Origin: CALLPQ01 sp964421675
GTDB taxonomy: Bacteria; Pseudomonadota; Alphaproteobacteria; Caulobacterales; Parvularculaceae
DNA length: 64,000 nucleotides
Direction of reading: 5' to 3'
NCBI GenBank assembly: GCA_964421675.1
Contig: CAYQXV010000008.1
Coordinates: 21,892-85,891, forward strand
The position numbers and the translations under genes are program-made. Each line of letters begins with the position of its first letter. Positions within the stretch are counted from its first letter, which is position 1. The notes beneath the pieces were generated by a model, which was not told the DNA's origin, made no database searches, and saw only the letters and a program-made list of their open reading frames with translations. Shown piece by piece: positions 36,757 to 44,528 of this stretch.

Positions 36757-37575
36757 ATGGAAAAAGCATCTGATCATATTATCGAAACCCGTGGGTTACA
36801 GACGAAATTTGGTAATTTTGTCGTGCACCATAATCTCGATTTGACGGTTCGGCGCGGCGAGATTATCGGCGTTGTTGGCGGTTCCGGCACTGGTAAGTCC
36901 GTCTTGATGCGAGCAATCATCGGGTTAAAGCGCCCGTCCGAGGGCAGTGTGCGTGTTTTCGGACTTGATCCCTACAGTACTGATAGCAAAGAGCGCGAAG
37001 CCCTTGAGCGCCGTTGGGGCGTATTGTTTCAGGGCGGCGCGCTATTTTCTTCGATGACGGTCGCCGAAAACGTCATGGCGCCGCTGCGCGCGCACTTGGA
37101 TATCCCTGATGGGTTGGCTGAGGATATTGCCGCAATGAAGATCTCAATGGCGGGTTTGCCAGATGAGGCGGGCGACAAATTTCCCTCTGAACTTTCCGGC
37201 GGCATGAAGAAACGTGCAGGTCTTGCACGCGCCCTCGCGCTCGATCCGGCCTTGGTGTTTCTTGATGAGCCAACAGCTGGCCTTGATCCTATCGGGGCGG
37301 CGCAGTTTGATGATTTGATCGTTAGTCTGCGAGACTCCCTTGGCCTGACAGTATTTATGGTCACCCACGATCTTGATTCACTCCACGCAGCCTGTGACCG
37401 GGTGGCTGTCCTCGACCAGAAGCGTGTGATTATTAACGGCCCCCTCGATGAAGTGCGCAATACCGATCACCCGTGGATACAGCGTTACTTTTCTGGTCCG
37501 CGTGGGCGTGCCGCTGTCATTGCCACAGACCCTAACCATATTGAAGATTTCAAAAAACGCCGATTGACGGTGTAA
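36757..37575 (+). CDS. mlaF: MlaF-family ABC ATPase
   Basis: This is a 272-residue nucleotide-binding subunit of the Mla-like transporter. It has Walker A GGSGTGKSVLM, the Q-loop region GVLFQGGALFSSMTV, the signature LSGGMKKRAGLARALA and Walker B ALVFLDEPTAGLDP. The switch His lies in VTHDLDSL. FQGGALFSS is typical of the Mla/Mkl group. It is three bases after mlaE and 17 before mlaD, so the order permease, ATPase, MCE protein is the standard operon. The C-terminal tail of about 30 residues is positively charged. Confidence 0.95.
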   Translation: MEKASDHIIETRGLQTKFGNFVVHHNLDLTVRRGEIIGVVGGSGTGKSVLMRAIIGLKRPSEGSVRVFGLDPYSTDSKEREALERRWGVLFQGGALFSSMTVAENVMAPLRAHLDIPDGLAEDIAAMKISMAGLPDEAGDKFPSELSGGMKKRAGLARALALDPALVFLDEPTAGLDPIGAAQFDDLIVSLRDSLGLTVFMVTHDLDSLHAACDRVAVLDQKRVIINGPLDEVRNTDHPWIQRYFSGPRGRAAVIATDPNHIEDFKKRRLTV

Positions 37576-37592
37576 TTGTAAAGAGTTGAACC

Positions 37593-38507
37593 ATGGAAAA
37601 TCGTGCCTCTTATATCTTGCTTGGATCCTTTGTACTCGCCGTATTTGCTTGCGCCATGATCGTTATTTTGTGGCTGGGGCAGGGTCAGCGTGAATATGCG
37701 GAATATCATATCGTCTTTGAAGAGCAGGTCTCTGGCTTAAATGTTGGCGCGGCGGTGCGATTTAACGGCATTCAGGTTGGTGAGGTGCGCTCACTCGACT
37801 TCAATGAGGATCTGCTTGTAGAAGCGGTGGTACGGGTTGAAGAAAATACCCCGATAAAAACAGACACCGTGGCCCGATTGGAAATTGTTGGATTTACTGG
37901 ATTGGCCGTTATTCAGTTTGAGGGCGGCACCGCCGGGGCTCAAGCGTTAGCAGATACGGTTTCTGGTATTCCAACCATTCGCGCGCAGCAATCGGGAATT
38001 GGGGCGCTCTTATCGGGATCTTCTAGCATTATCGCGGCTACCAACGAGGCGCTTTCAAAGGAAAATCTTGATAATATTGGCGGCATCCTTGCGGATATTA
38101 AAGTGCTGACAGGCACGCTTGCCGATGGAAAAGATGACATATCGCTGATTATCGCCAATACCGCGCAAATATCACAAGACCTTGCGCGCGCGTCTGATGA
38201 TCTGGATCGCTTACTGAATAATATTGATGCATTGGCTGTCACAGAAGGGGCGCAAGCGCTGACAAATGTCAAAGAAGTTGCAGAGAGCGCGCGTAGTCTC
38301 ATCGTAGATTTGCAAGCGGTTGTTGATGAGAACCGGGAAAATATTCAAGGGTTCACCGGCAGTGGCTTGGCCCAGGTTGGACCCGGTATGACTGAAATGA
38401 GACGATTGCTGCGCTCTGCCGATGTCTTCTTACGCCAGCTAGAAAGAGACCCACGCGGCTATCTATTGGGCGAACCAGTTCCAGAATATGAAACGAGTAA
38501 CAAATGA
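37593..38507 (+). CDS. mlaD: MCE-domain substrate-binding protein (MlaD-like)
   Basis: This is a 304-residue inner-membrane-anchored MCE protein that should form a hexameric lipid-binding ring. One N-terminal helix (about 7-28, ILLGSFVLAVFACAMIVILW) is followed by a single MCE domain (about 38-115), with VSGLNVGAAVRFNGIQVGEV and GFTGLAVIQFEGG. The rest (about 140-280) is helical, with heptad-like spacing, and may extend the periplasmic channel. Its last codons overlap the next gene by four bases (ATGA), so translation is coupled. Confidence 0.93.
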   Translation: MENRASYILLGSFVLAVFACAMIVILWLGQGQREYAEYHIVFEEQVSGLNVGAAVRFNGIQVGEVRSLDFNEDLLVEAVVRVEENTPIKTDTVARLEIVGFTGLAVIQFEGGTAGAQALADTVSGIPTIRAQQSGIGALLSGSSSIIAATNEALSKENLDNIGGILADIKVLTGTLADGKDDISLIIANTAQISQDLARASDDLDRLLNNIDALAVTEGAQALTNVKEVAESARSLIVDLQAVVDENRENIQGFTGSGLAQVGPGMTEMRRLLRSADVFLRQLERDPRGYLLGEPVPEYETSNK

Positions 38508-39145
38508 CCATAAGATCTGTAAGTGCAATTTTTTTGAGCCTTGGGCTGTTATCAATGACAGCGTGTGTCTCAGTTTTGCCGAAGACCGCACCGCCATCGC
38601 CGCGCTATGTCATGTCGGCTGTCACGCCGCCCACCGGCGGTGAGCCTGTAGAGTATAGCCTGGTGGTTGCTGATCCAACATCAAGCCAGCTCTACAATAC
38701 CACCAAGGTTGCGTTGACGCGGGTCCCTAATCGTTTCGAGTTTTATGCGGGCACTGAGTGGGCCGACCGGGCACCGGTTTTGTTGCGACGGGCGCTTGTT
38801 CGCAGTCTTGAAAATTCAGGCCGTATTTTAAATGTTGGCGACTACACAACCCTGTCCGTCAGTGATTTTGTGCTGAAGACTGATATGCGTGCCTTTCACG
38901 TAGATTATGTATCCGGCGCGCCGGTAGCGGTGGTTTCGCTCCATGCGCAAATTTTGAATAATCATGGCAAGATCGTAATGGCCAGGAATTTCGATGCGCG
39001 CCAGCGCGTAGAAAAAGATTCTGTTGGCGATGTAATGCTGAGTTTCGGCAATGCTATCGATCAGGTGCTATTGGAAGTGTCCCAATGGGGCCTAACCGTG
39101 TCCCCTCAACCTGTAGAGGTCGAGAGCGGAGAAGCTGAGAGTTAG
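38504..39145 (+). CDS. ABC-type transport auxiliary lipoprotein (PqiC/DUF330-like)
   Basis: This is a 213-residue predicted lipoprotein with the lipobox LLSMTACVS at its N-terminus. The domain resembles the auxiliary lipoprotein of MCE transporters (PqiC/DUF330), with EYSLVVADPTSSQLYNTTKVAL, the RAPVLLRRALVRSLENSG-like segment and a long strand region near VVSLHAQIL. It probably docks the Mla-like machinery at the outer membrane. Translation is coupled to mlaD. No MlaC-like periplasmic shuttle is encoded here, which is typical of operons with this kind of lipoprotein. Confidence 0.85.
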   Translation: MTIRSVSAIFLSLGLLSMTACVSVLPKTAPPSPRYVMSAVTPPTGGEPVEYSLVVADPTSSQLYNTTKVALTRVPNRFEFYAGTEWADRAPVLLRRALVRSLENSGRILNVGDYTTLSVSDFVLKTDMRAFHVDYVSGAPVAVVSLHAQILNNHGKIVMARNFDARQRVEKDSVGDVMLSFGNAIDQVLLEVSQWGLTVSPQPVEVESGEAES

Positions 39146-39232
39146 TCATTGAGATGGTGGAATGTGAGCGATCAAGTTGAGCTTTGACGCACCGGCTTGC
39201 ATTCCGCTCATATTTTCACCAAGACAGCGTTT

Positions 39233-39913
39233 ATGGTTATGTCTCCCGTTCACCCTGCCCTTATCATTGCAATTGATGGCCCAGCGGCTGCGGGCAAGGG
39301 CACCCTCGCGCGCCATATCGCCAATCGTTATGGTTTGGCGTTTCTCGATACAGGGGGCCTTTACCGCGGCGTTGCTTGGACAATGCTGGAGGCGGGGCAA
39401 GATCCGGCAGATCGCGAGCTGGCGGCCAAAGCGGCGCAATCCTTTCGTATTGATAGTATTGAAGGCGCGGATATTCGAACGCGCGCGGTGGGCGCGGCGG
39501 CCAGCATTGTTGCGGCCAATCCTGATGTGCGCACGGCCTTGCTAGAGTTTCAACGCCGATTTGCGATTGACCCGCCGCCAATGAGCGATGGCTCGGCCCA
39601 TCGCGGCGCCGTGCTTGATGGCCGCGATATTGGAACCGTGGTTTGCCCTGATGCACATTTGAAGCTGTTTGTGACGGCAAGTGCGCGTGCACGCGCCCAT
39701 CGGCGTTGGTTGGAGCTAATTCAGCATAACCCGGCCCTTCAGGAAGACACTGTGCTCAGTGATATTGAGGCGCGTGATGCCCGCGATGCGGGCCGCGATG
39801 CAGCGCCCTTAACGTGCGCTGATGATGCGCACTTGATTGACACCACTCATTTGTCTATAGACGCGGCGTTCGCTGCGGTTCGGCCCTTAATCGACCCTTT
39901 GCTTGCGGATTGA
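39233..39913 (+). CDS. cmk: Cytidylate kinase Cmk
   Basis: Cmk phosphorylates CMP and dCMP. The 226-residue protein starts with IIAIDGPAAAGKGTLARHIA, the P-loop of the family, then FLDTGGLYRGVAW for CMP binding. The central VLDGRDIGTVVCPDA and RARAHRR lid-like segments are also present. ATG 39233 is preferred over an in-frame TTG at 39197; ATG 39239 is equally possible. It precedes rpsA, the usual cmk-rpsA order. Confidence 0.94.
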   Translation: MVMSPVHPALIIAIDGPAAAGKGTLARHIANRYGLAFLDTGGLYRGVAWTMLEAGQDPADRELAAKAAQSFRIDSIEGADIRTRAVGAAASIVAANPDVRTALLEFQRRFAIDPPPMSDGSAHRGAVLDGRDIGTVVCPDAHLKLFVTASARARAHRRWLELIQHNPALQEDTVLSDIEARDARDAGRDAAPLTCADDAHLIDTTHLSIDAAFAAVRPLIDPLLAD

Positions 39914-40156
39914 GTCCTTAAAAATTGCTTCCCTGAAAAGAAGCAAATTTTCCGGGGTCAAAATGTGGGGATTTCCCCCATCAAGCAAAGTGTTTTTGTG
40001 TGTGTTGAAAGAGACTGTCTGGCCGCTTTTTATTAACGTTTAACGGGACTTGACTGTCTGCAATGATCATTTTCTTTGCGGAAAGACCACCGGGACCAAC
40101 CGGATGGCCCTTGAAATCAGCAAAAATGCCCGATGCCATGAAAGCACTTAAACTCC

Positions 40157-41863
40157 GTGTCTGATACACAATCCTTAACCCCTTCGCGCGATGATTTTGC
40201 GTCAATGCTCGAAGCCTCCCTGGTGGATCGCCAGGATTTTGAAGAAACCGTCGTCAGCGGCACTGTGACCGCAATCGAAAAAGATATGGCGGTTATCGAC
40301 GTAGGTCTTAAAACTGAAGGCCGCGTTCCTCTAAAAGAATTTGCCTTACCGGGACAAGAACCCACCATTAAAGTTGGTGATACTGTCGAAGTCTTTGTTG
40401 AACGCGTTGAGAACGCGAACGGCGAAGCTGTCGTCAGCCGGGAAAAAGCCCGCCGCGAAGAAGCGTGGGAGCGTCTTGAAAAACAATTTGAAGCTGAAGA
40501 GCGTGTTGATGGTGTCATCTTCAACCGCGTCAAAGGTGGCTTTACTGTTGATCTCGATGGCGCAGTTGCGTTTTTGCCGGGATCTCAGGTTGATATCCGC
40601 CCAGTGCGTGATGCTACCCCGCTTATGAATATTCCCCAGCCTTTCCGTATTTTAAAAATGGACAAGCGCCGCGGAAATATTGTTGTCTCCCGCCGGTCGA
40701 TCCTGGAAGAGGATCGCGCGGAACATCGCCAGGAAGTCGTCAAGGAATTAACCGAGGGTGATGAGCGTGATGGCGTCGTGAAGAACATCACAGATTATGG
40801 TGCATTCGTAGAACTTGCACCTGGTGTTGATGGTCTGCTTCACGTTACTGACATGTCATGGTCGCGGGTCAATCACCCGTCCGAAGTGATCAATGTTAAT
40901 GATACTGTCCGCGTTAAGATTATTAAAATTAACCCGGAAACACACCGTATCTCCCTTGGTATCAAGCAGCTACAGCCTGATCCATGGCAGGGTGTGATTG
41001 CGAAATATCCGCTGAGCGCCAAGTTCTCCGGTAAAATCACCAACATCACTGATTATGGTGCATTTGTTGAACTAGAAGATGGCATTGAAGGCCTGGTCCA
41101 CGTTTCAGAAATGAGCTGGGTCAAGAAGAATGTACATCCTGGCAAGATCGTTTCGACCTCTCAGGAAGTCGAAGTCATGGTTTTGGAAGTTGATGAGTCC
41201 AAGCGCCGTATCTCGCTTGGCCTGAAACAGTGCATGGATAATCCATGGGCGAACTTCTCTGACCAGTTCCCTGTTGGATCTGTGATTGAAGGCGAAGTCA
41301 AAAACATCACAGAGTTTGGCCTGTTTGTTGGCCTGACCGAAGAGCTTGACGGTATGGTTCATCTGACAGATCTCGATTGGAACAGATCTGGTGAAGAGGC
41401 CATCAAGGACTATGAAAAAGGTCAGATGGTTCAAGCTAAAATCCTCGACGTTGATCCAGACAAAGAGCGCATTTCGCTTGGCGTCAAACAAGTTGGATCT
41501 GACCCGATGGATGATCTTGGTGAAGTCAAACGCGGTGATGACGTAACGTGTACGGTTACTGCGATTGAGACAGGCGGCATTGAAGTGCAAATTGGCGGCG
41601 ATACCGGCCTGAAAGCCTTCATCCGTAAGTCTGATCTTTCCAAGGACCGCAACGAGCAACGTCCTGACCGCTTTGCGGTTGGCGACAAAATCGATGCACG
41701 CGTTACAGGAATGGATCGCACATCGCGCCGGATTAATCTTTCAATCAAAGCCCGTGAAACGGCTGAGGAGAAAGAAGCCGTCGAACAGTATGGTTCAGCC
41801 GATAGTGGCGCATCGCTTGGTGATATTCTGGGCGCAGCGTTGAAAGACGGCGACAAGGAATAA
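40157..41863 (+). CDS. rpsA: 30S ribosomal protein S1
   Basis: S1 binds the mRNA leader and helps the 30S subunit start translation. The 568-residue protein has six S1 RNA-binding repeats. The first two are ribosome-anchoring and more diverged. Repeats 3-5 share the pattern GAFVELxxGxxGLxHxTDMSW or GLFVGLTEELDGMVHLTDLDW. The start is GTG at 40157 (SDTQSLTPSRDDF follows), with no clear Shine-Dalgarno sequence. Weak SD is also a feature of rpsA in E. coli, where S1 represses its own translation. A strong terminator follows. Confidence 0.97.
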   Translation: MSDTQSLTPSRDDFASMLEASLVDRQDFEETVVSGTVTAIEKDMAVIDVGLKTEGRVPLKEFALPGQEPTIKVGDTVEVFVERVENANGEAVVSREKARREEAWERLEKQFEAEERVDGVIFNRVKGGFTVDLDGAVAFLPGSQVDIRPVRDATPLMNIPQPFRILKMDKRRGNIVVSRRSILEEDRAEHRQEVVKELTEGDERDGVVKNITDYGAFVELAPGVDGLLHVTDMSWSRVNHPSEVINVNDTVRVKIIKINPETHRISLGIKQLQPDPWQGVIAKYPLSAKFSGKITNITDYGAFVELEDGIEGLVHVSEMSWVKKNVHPGKIVSTSQEVEVMVLEVDESKRRISLGLKQCMDNPWANFSDQFPVGSVIEGEVKNITEFGLFVGLTEELDGMVHLTDLDWNRSGEEAIKDYEKGQMVQAKILDVDPDKERISLGVKQVGSDPMDDLGEVKRGDDVTCTVTAIETGGIEVQIGGDTGLKAFIRKSDLSKDRNEQRPDRFAVGDKIDARVTGMDRTSRRINLSIKARETAEEKEAVEQYGSADSGASLGDILGAALKDGDKE

Positions 41864-41900
41864 GCGTCAAAATCTAAAATTGCTTTTGATCTTTTAAAAG

Positions 41901-41935
41901 CGCACCTTTCGGGAAATCGAAGGGTGCGTTTTTTT
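41901..41935 (+). terminator. Rho-independent terminator after rpsA
   Basis: CGCACCTTTCG pairs with CGAAGGGTGCG (one T-G pair inside) around a short loop, followed by seven T residues at 41929-41935. It lies about 37 bases after the rpsA stop. Confidence 0.9.
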
Positions 41936-42007
41936 ATGGGGTCTATTTAATGGGTGCTTGGCGGGACGCGTAAAGCCCAATCAACGACAATAACGGTTTG
42001 TAAAACT

Positions 42008-42898
42008 ATGCCTGAGCTTCCTGAAGTCGAAACCGTGCGCCGGGCCTTGGCCCCCGTGATGGAAAACAGCAGCTTTGAGGCTGTCACGACCAATCGCCCA
42101 GATTTGCGGTTTCCTCTGCCGGACCGGTTTGCAGAGCGCCTTGTGGGCGCGCGTGTTGAGCATATGGACCGGCGGGGGAAATATCTGGCAGGTGCCCTGT
42201 CTACGGGGGAGACCTTGATCATGCATCTTGGCATGTCTGGCCGGTTTACCGTCCATAATGAAGAAGGCAGTGACAATGAAGGTGAAGGGGCAAAACAGGC
42301 CGGTCAGTTTCACCAAAATGTTGGCGCGCAAGCGGGGCATGGCTTTATCGCGCACACCCACGTCATTTTTCAGCTGAGCGCCGGCCTTGTCAGCTATGCT
42401 GATCCGCGCCGTTTTGGCTTTATGGATTTGGTAGATAGTGCTGGGCTAGACGAATGCCGCCATTTTGCTGGGATGGGGCCTGAGCCGTTAGGGAATTCAT
42501 TTTCCGCCGACCATCTGTTCGAGGCCTTCAAGGGGCGCAAGACGCCGGTAAAGCAAGCCCTGCTGGATCAGCGCCATGTGGCGGGCCTAGGTAATATATA
42601 TGTTTGCGAGGCGCTGTACCGTGCCGGTATCTCGCCGAAACGTCTTGCCGGGAATGTTGGCCGGGTGCGCCTTGAGCGTTTGGTACCGGAAATCCGCACA
42701 GTGCTGCGCGATGCGATCAAGGCTGGCGGCTCGTCTTTACGCGATTTTGCCTCTACAGACGGCGAATTGGGCTATTTTCAACACACATTCCAAGTCTATG
42801 ACCGCGAGGGGGCGCCCTGCAGCACGTGTAAAACGCCCATAAAGCGCCTGATCCAGGGGGGGCGCTCAACGTTTTTTTGCAGCCACTGCCAGCGCTAA
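42008..42898 (+). CDS. mutM: Formamidopyrimidine-DNA glycosylase MutM/Fpg
   Basis: Fpg removes 8-oxoguanine and cuts the abasic site. The catalytic Pro2-Glu3 must follow the initiator Met, which fixes the start at ATG 42008 (MPELPEVETVRRAL). Other marks are DRRGKYL with the conserved Lys, HLGMSGRF, and the C-terminal zinc finger (two CxxC pairs around IKRLIQGGRSTFFC). It has 296 residues; the excess over E. coli lies partly in a charged insertion near residues 82-110 (EEGSDNEGEGAKQAG). That insertion sits before a beta strand, so it is probably a surface loop. Confidence 0.96.
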   Translation: MPELPEVETVRRALAPVMENSSFEAVTTNRPDLRFPLPDRFAERLVGARVEHMDRRGKYLAGALSTGETLIMHLGMSGRFTVHNEEGSDNEGEGAKQAGQFHQNVGAQAGHGFIAHTHVIFQLSAGLVSYADPRRFGFMDLVDSAGLDECRHFAGMGPEPLGNSFSADHLFEAFKGRKTPVKQALLDQRHVAGLGNIYVCEALYRAGISPKRLAGNVGRVRLERLVPEIRTVLRDAIKAGGSSLRDFASTDGELGYFQHTFQVYDREGAPCSTCKTPIKRLIQGGRSTFFCSHCQR

Positions 42899-42942
42899 GG
42901 CGAGGCGATTAGATGTAGGGTGCAAATAGTGGAAATCAGTCG

Positions 42943-42971
42943 TTGACGCCAGCTGGCCCTGCGCCTATAAC
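42943..42971 (+). promoter_or_regulatory. Sigma-70-type promoter for rpsT
   Basis: TTGACG at 42943-42948 and TATAAC at 42966-42971 are separated by exactly 17 bases, about 86 bases before the rpsT start. The leader that follows can form a small hairpin (43009-43014 with 43020-43025), which may matter for autoregulation. Confidence 0.75.
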
Positions 42972-43057
42972 CCGCGCCTTATTTAACGATTTCTGATCAC
43001 AAGGCCCTTGGTGAATCGATCACCAGCGCCATTCAAAAAAACGAGAACATTCGCGCT

Positions 43058-43324
43058 ATGGCGAACACAAAATCAGCAAAGAAAATGGTCCGCAAAATTG
43101 AACGCCGGACTGCCGTGAACAAAATGCGCCGCTCGCGGGTGCGCACATTCTTGCGCCGCGTCGAAGAGGCCATCGATTCTGGAGACCAAAAAGCAGCAGC
43201 TGAGGCATTTCAGGCTGCACAACCAGAGGTACAGCGCGCTGCCCAAAAGGGTCTTTATCACCGCAATACAGCGGCTCGAAAATTGTCGCGCCTATCATCG
43301 CGAATTCGGGCAATTTCTGCATAA
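43058..43324 (+). CDS. rpsT: 30S ribosomal protein S20
   Basis: S20 is an 88-residue helical protein that binds 16S rRNA. It starts MANTKSAKKMVRKIERRTAVNK, rich in Lys and Arg, and ends in the family pattern GLYHRNTAARKLSRLSSRI. The length is normal. In Alphaproteobacteria rpsT often lies just upstream of dnaA, as here. A promoter and a terminator bracket it, so it is transcribed alone. Confidence 0.97.
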   Translation: MANTKSAKKMVRKIERRTAVNKMRRSRVRTFLRRVEEAIDSGDQKAAAEAFQAAQPEVQRAAQKGLYHRNTAARKLSRLSSRIRAISA

Positions 43325-43358
43325 TTTTTTCGATTTAAATTGTGCAAGAGCTTTTGAG

Positions 43359-43391
43359 CACCGCATATTAATACGTATGCGGTGTTTTTTT
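43359..43391 (+). terminator. Rho-independent terminator after rpsT
   Basis: CACCGCATA at 43359-43367 pairs with TATGCGGTG at 43376-43384 around an eight-base loop, followed by a run of seven T residues at 43385-43391. It lies 35 bases after the rpsT stop. Confidence 0.92.
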
Positions 43392-44528
43392 ATGCAATAT
43401 TTTGCTCGGTTCTAAGGTGATCAGTTGTTGAAAGTCGCTGTTAGCGTTTCGTGCTTTGCAAAAACTATTTAGAAAGCAATTTTTTTTCTGGCGTTCGTAG
43501 TTAATAAACCGTTGGAATTACTAGGAACATGTAAAGTCAACAACTAATTCGCGCATTGAGTGCATTATTCACGGGAATATTTGATTGCGTTCAAGGTTTT
43601 GCGCTCGTAAAAAGCATGCATAAGATGTGTGGCGGAAACCGGGATCAAAAAATAGATTTACTCTGATTTTCACTGTCATCCTATAATAGTACCAAGTTGT
43701 ATGAGTAGTCAGTGCAGTATCACGCATGAATTAAGCATGTGTAAGTGAAGATGTGCAAACGCTTGCAATTGGGATCATCTGCTTTATCTGGGCGGTTAAC
43801 AGGTTGCGGCGTTGGCATGTGAGTGGGTTAGGGTGCTCTAAGGGAATTGGGTAAATATGATCAGCCGCAGGCTTTGTGAAAAGAGACTGCATTGCCACGC
43901 ATTTTTGGGTGACGCAGTTATGGTTTTGGATTGTTCGTCAATCGAAGTCGATCGATGCAAAACGAGCAAGCTAAAGACGAAGCTGATCATAAATAGTCAA
44001 TATCCTCTAGAATAATTTTGGTGAAACTTCTGGTGGGCGGCCACTCGTTACGAGTATGCGGCTTTATTGGGATCTGTTTTAAAATTGAAATCTCATGGGT
44101 GTGTTGCACATAAAGGCTTGTGCGCAATCAACCATTGGTGTGCTCAGTCAAATGAGACTTTTTTGCAGATCGATTTGTTACCAAAAGTTTTCTGGACACA
44201 AAAAGGTAGCGGCGCAATGGTTTAAAATCGCTTTGAAAGACTGTCTGCATGTGGGTGGTTATCTAAATATACAGTATGCTGATTATGTTCAGAATATGGC
44301 GGCCAATGATGTCAAGCACGATCTTCAGCAAATTAAAAAAAATAGTTTGAATTTTGTTAAAAATCTTCGTTGCAATTTTCAAGCCGATCGTAAAAACATA
44401 ACCCCAGAATTTACAGCCGTAAGTTGGTTGGGAGACGATGAAAAAATCTTTGGGCGCTAACTAAGATTTTTCGATGACGACAATAAAATTACTAACGGGC
44501 AACGATTAGACAGGATGAATGAAGGGCG
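43392..44528. other. Long AT-rich gap between rpsT and dnaA
   Basis: About 1.1 kb separates rpsT from dnaA. It is clearly more AT-rich than the genes around it, with an A/T-rich tract near 44325-44370. I found no DnaA box at one mismatch or better to TTATNCACA; the nearest are TTATCTAAA (about 44260) and TGCACATAA (about 44106), both two mismatches off. No TTAA-N7-TTAA pair was seen either. A small open frame at 44095-44460 is listed separately. A replication origin or a long regulatory leader is possible but not shown. Confidence 0.5.
44095..44460 (+). CDS. Doubtful small open frame, possible helical protein
   Basis: The frame of 121 codons ends 68 bases before dnaA. The second half could fold as amphipathic helices (for example AAQWFKIALKDCL and QYADYVQNMAANDVKHDL), and vaguely recalls phasin-like proteins. 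The first 40 residues are Cys-rich and look random. No ribosome-binding site precedes the ATG at 44095. It is either a short unknown gene that starts further in, a degraded gene, or chance. No family is recognised. Confidence 0.25.
   Translation: MGVLHIKACAQSTIGVLSQMRLFCRSICYQKFSGHKKVAAQWFKIALKDCLHVGGYLNIQYADYVQNMAANDVKHDLQQIKKNSLNFVKNLRCNFQADRKNITPEFTAVSWLGDDEKIFGR

Noticed and set aside
43392..44528. Chromosomal replication origin
   Set aside because: The place and AT content are suggestive, but no DnaA boxes, CtrA-like sites or clustered short repeats were found, so it is not listed as an origin.
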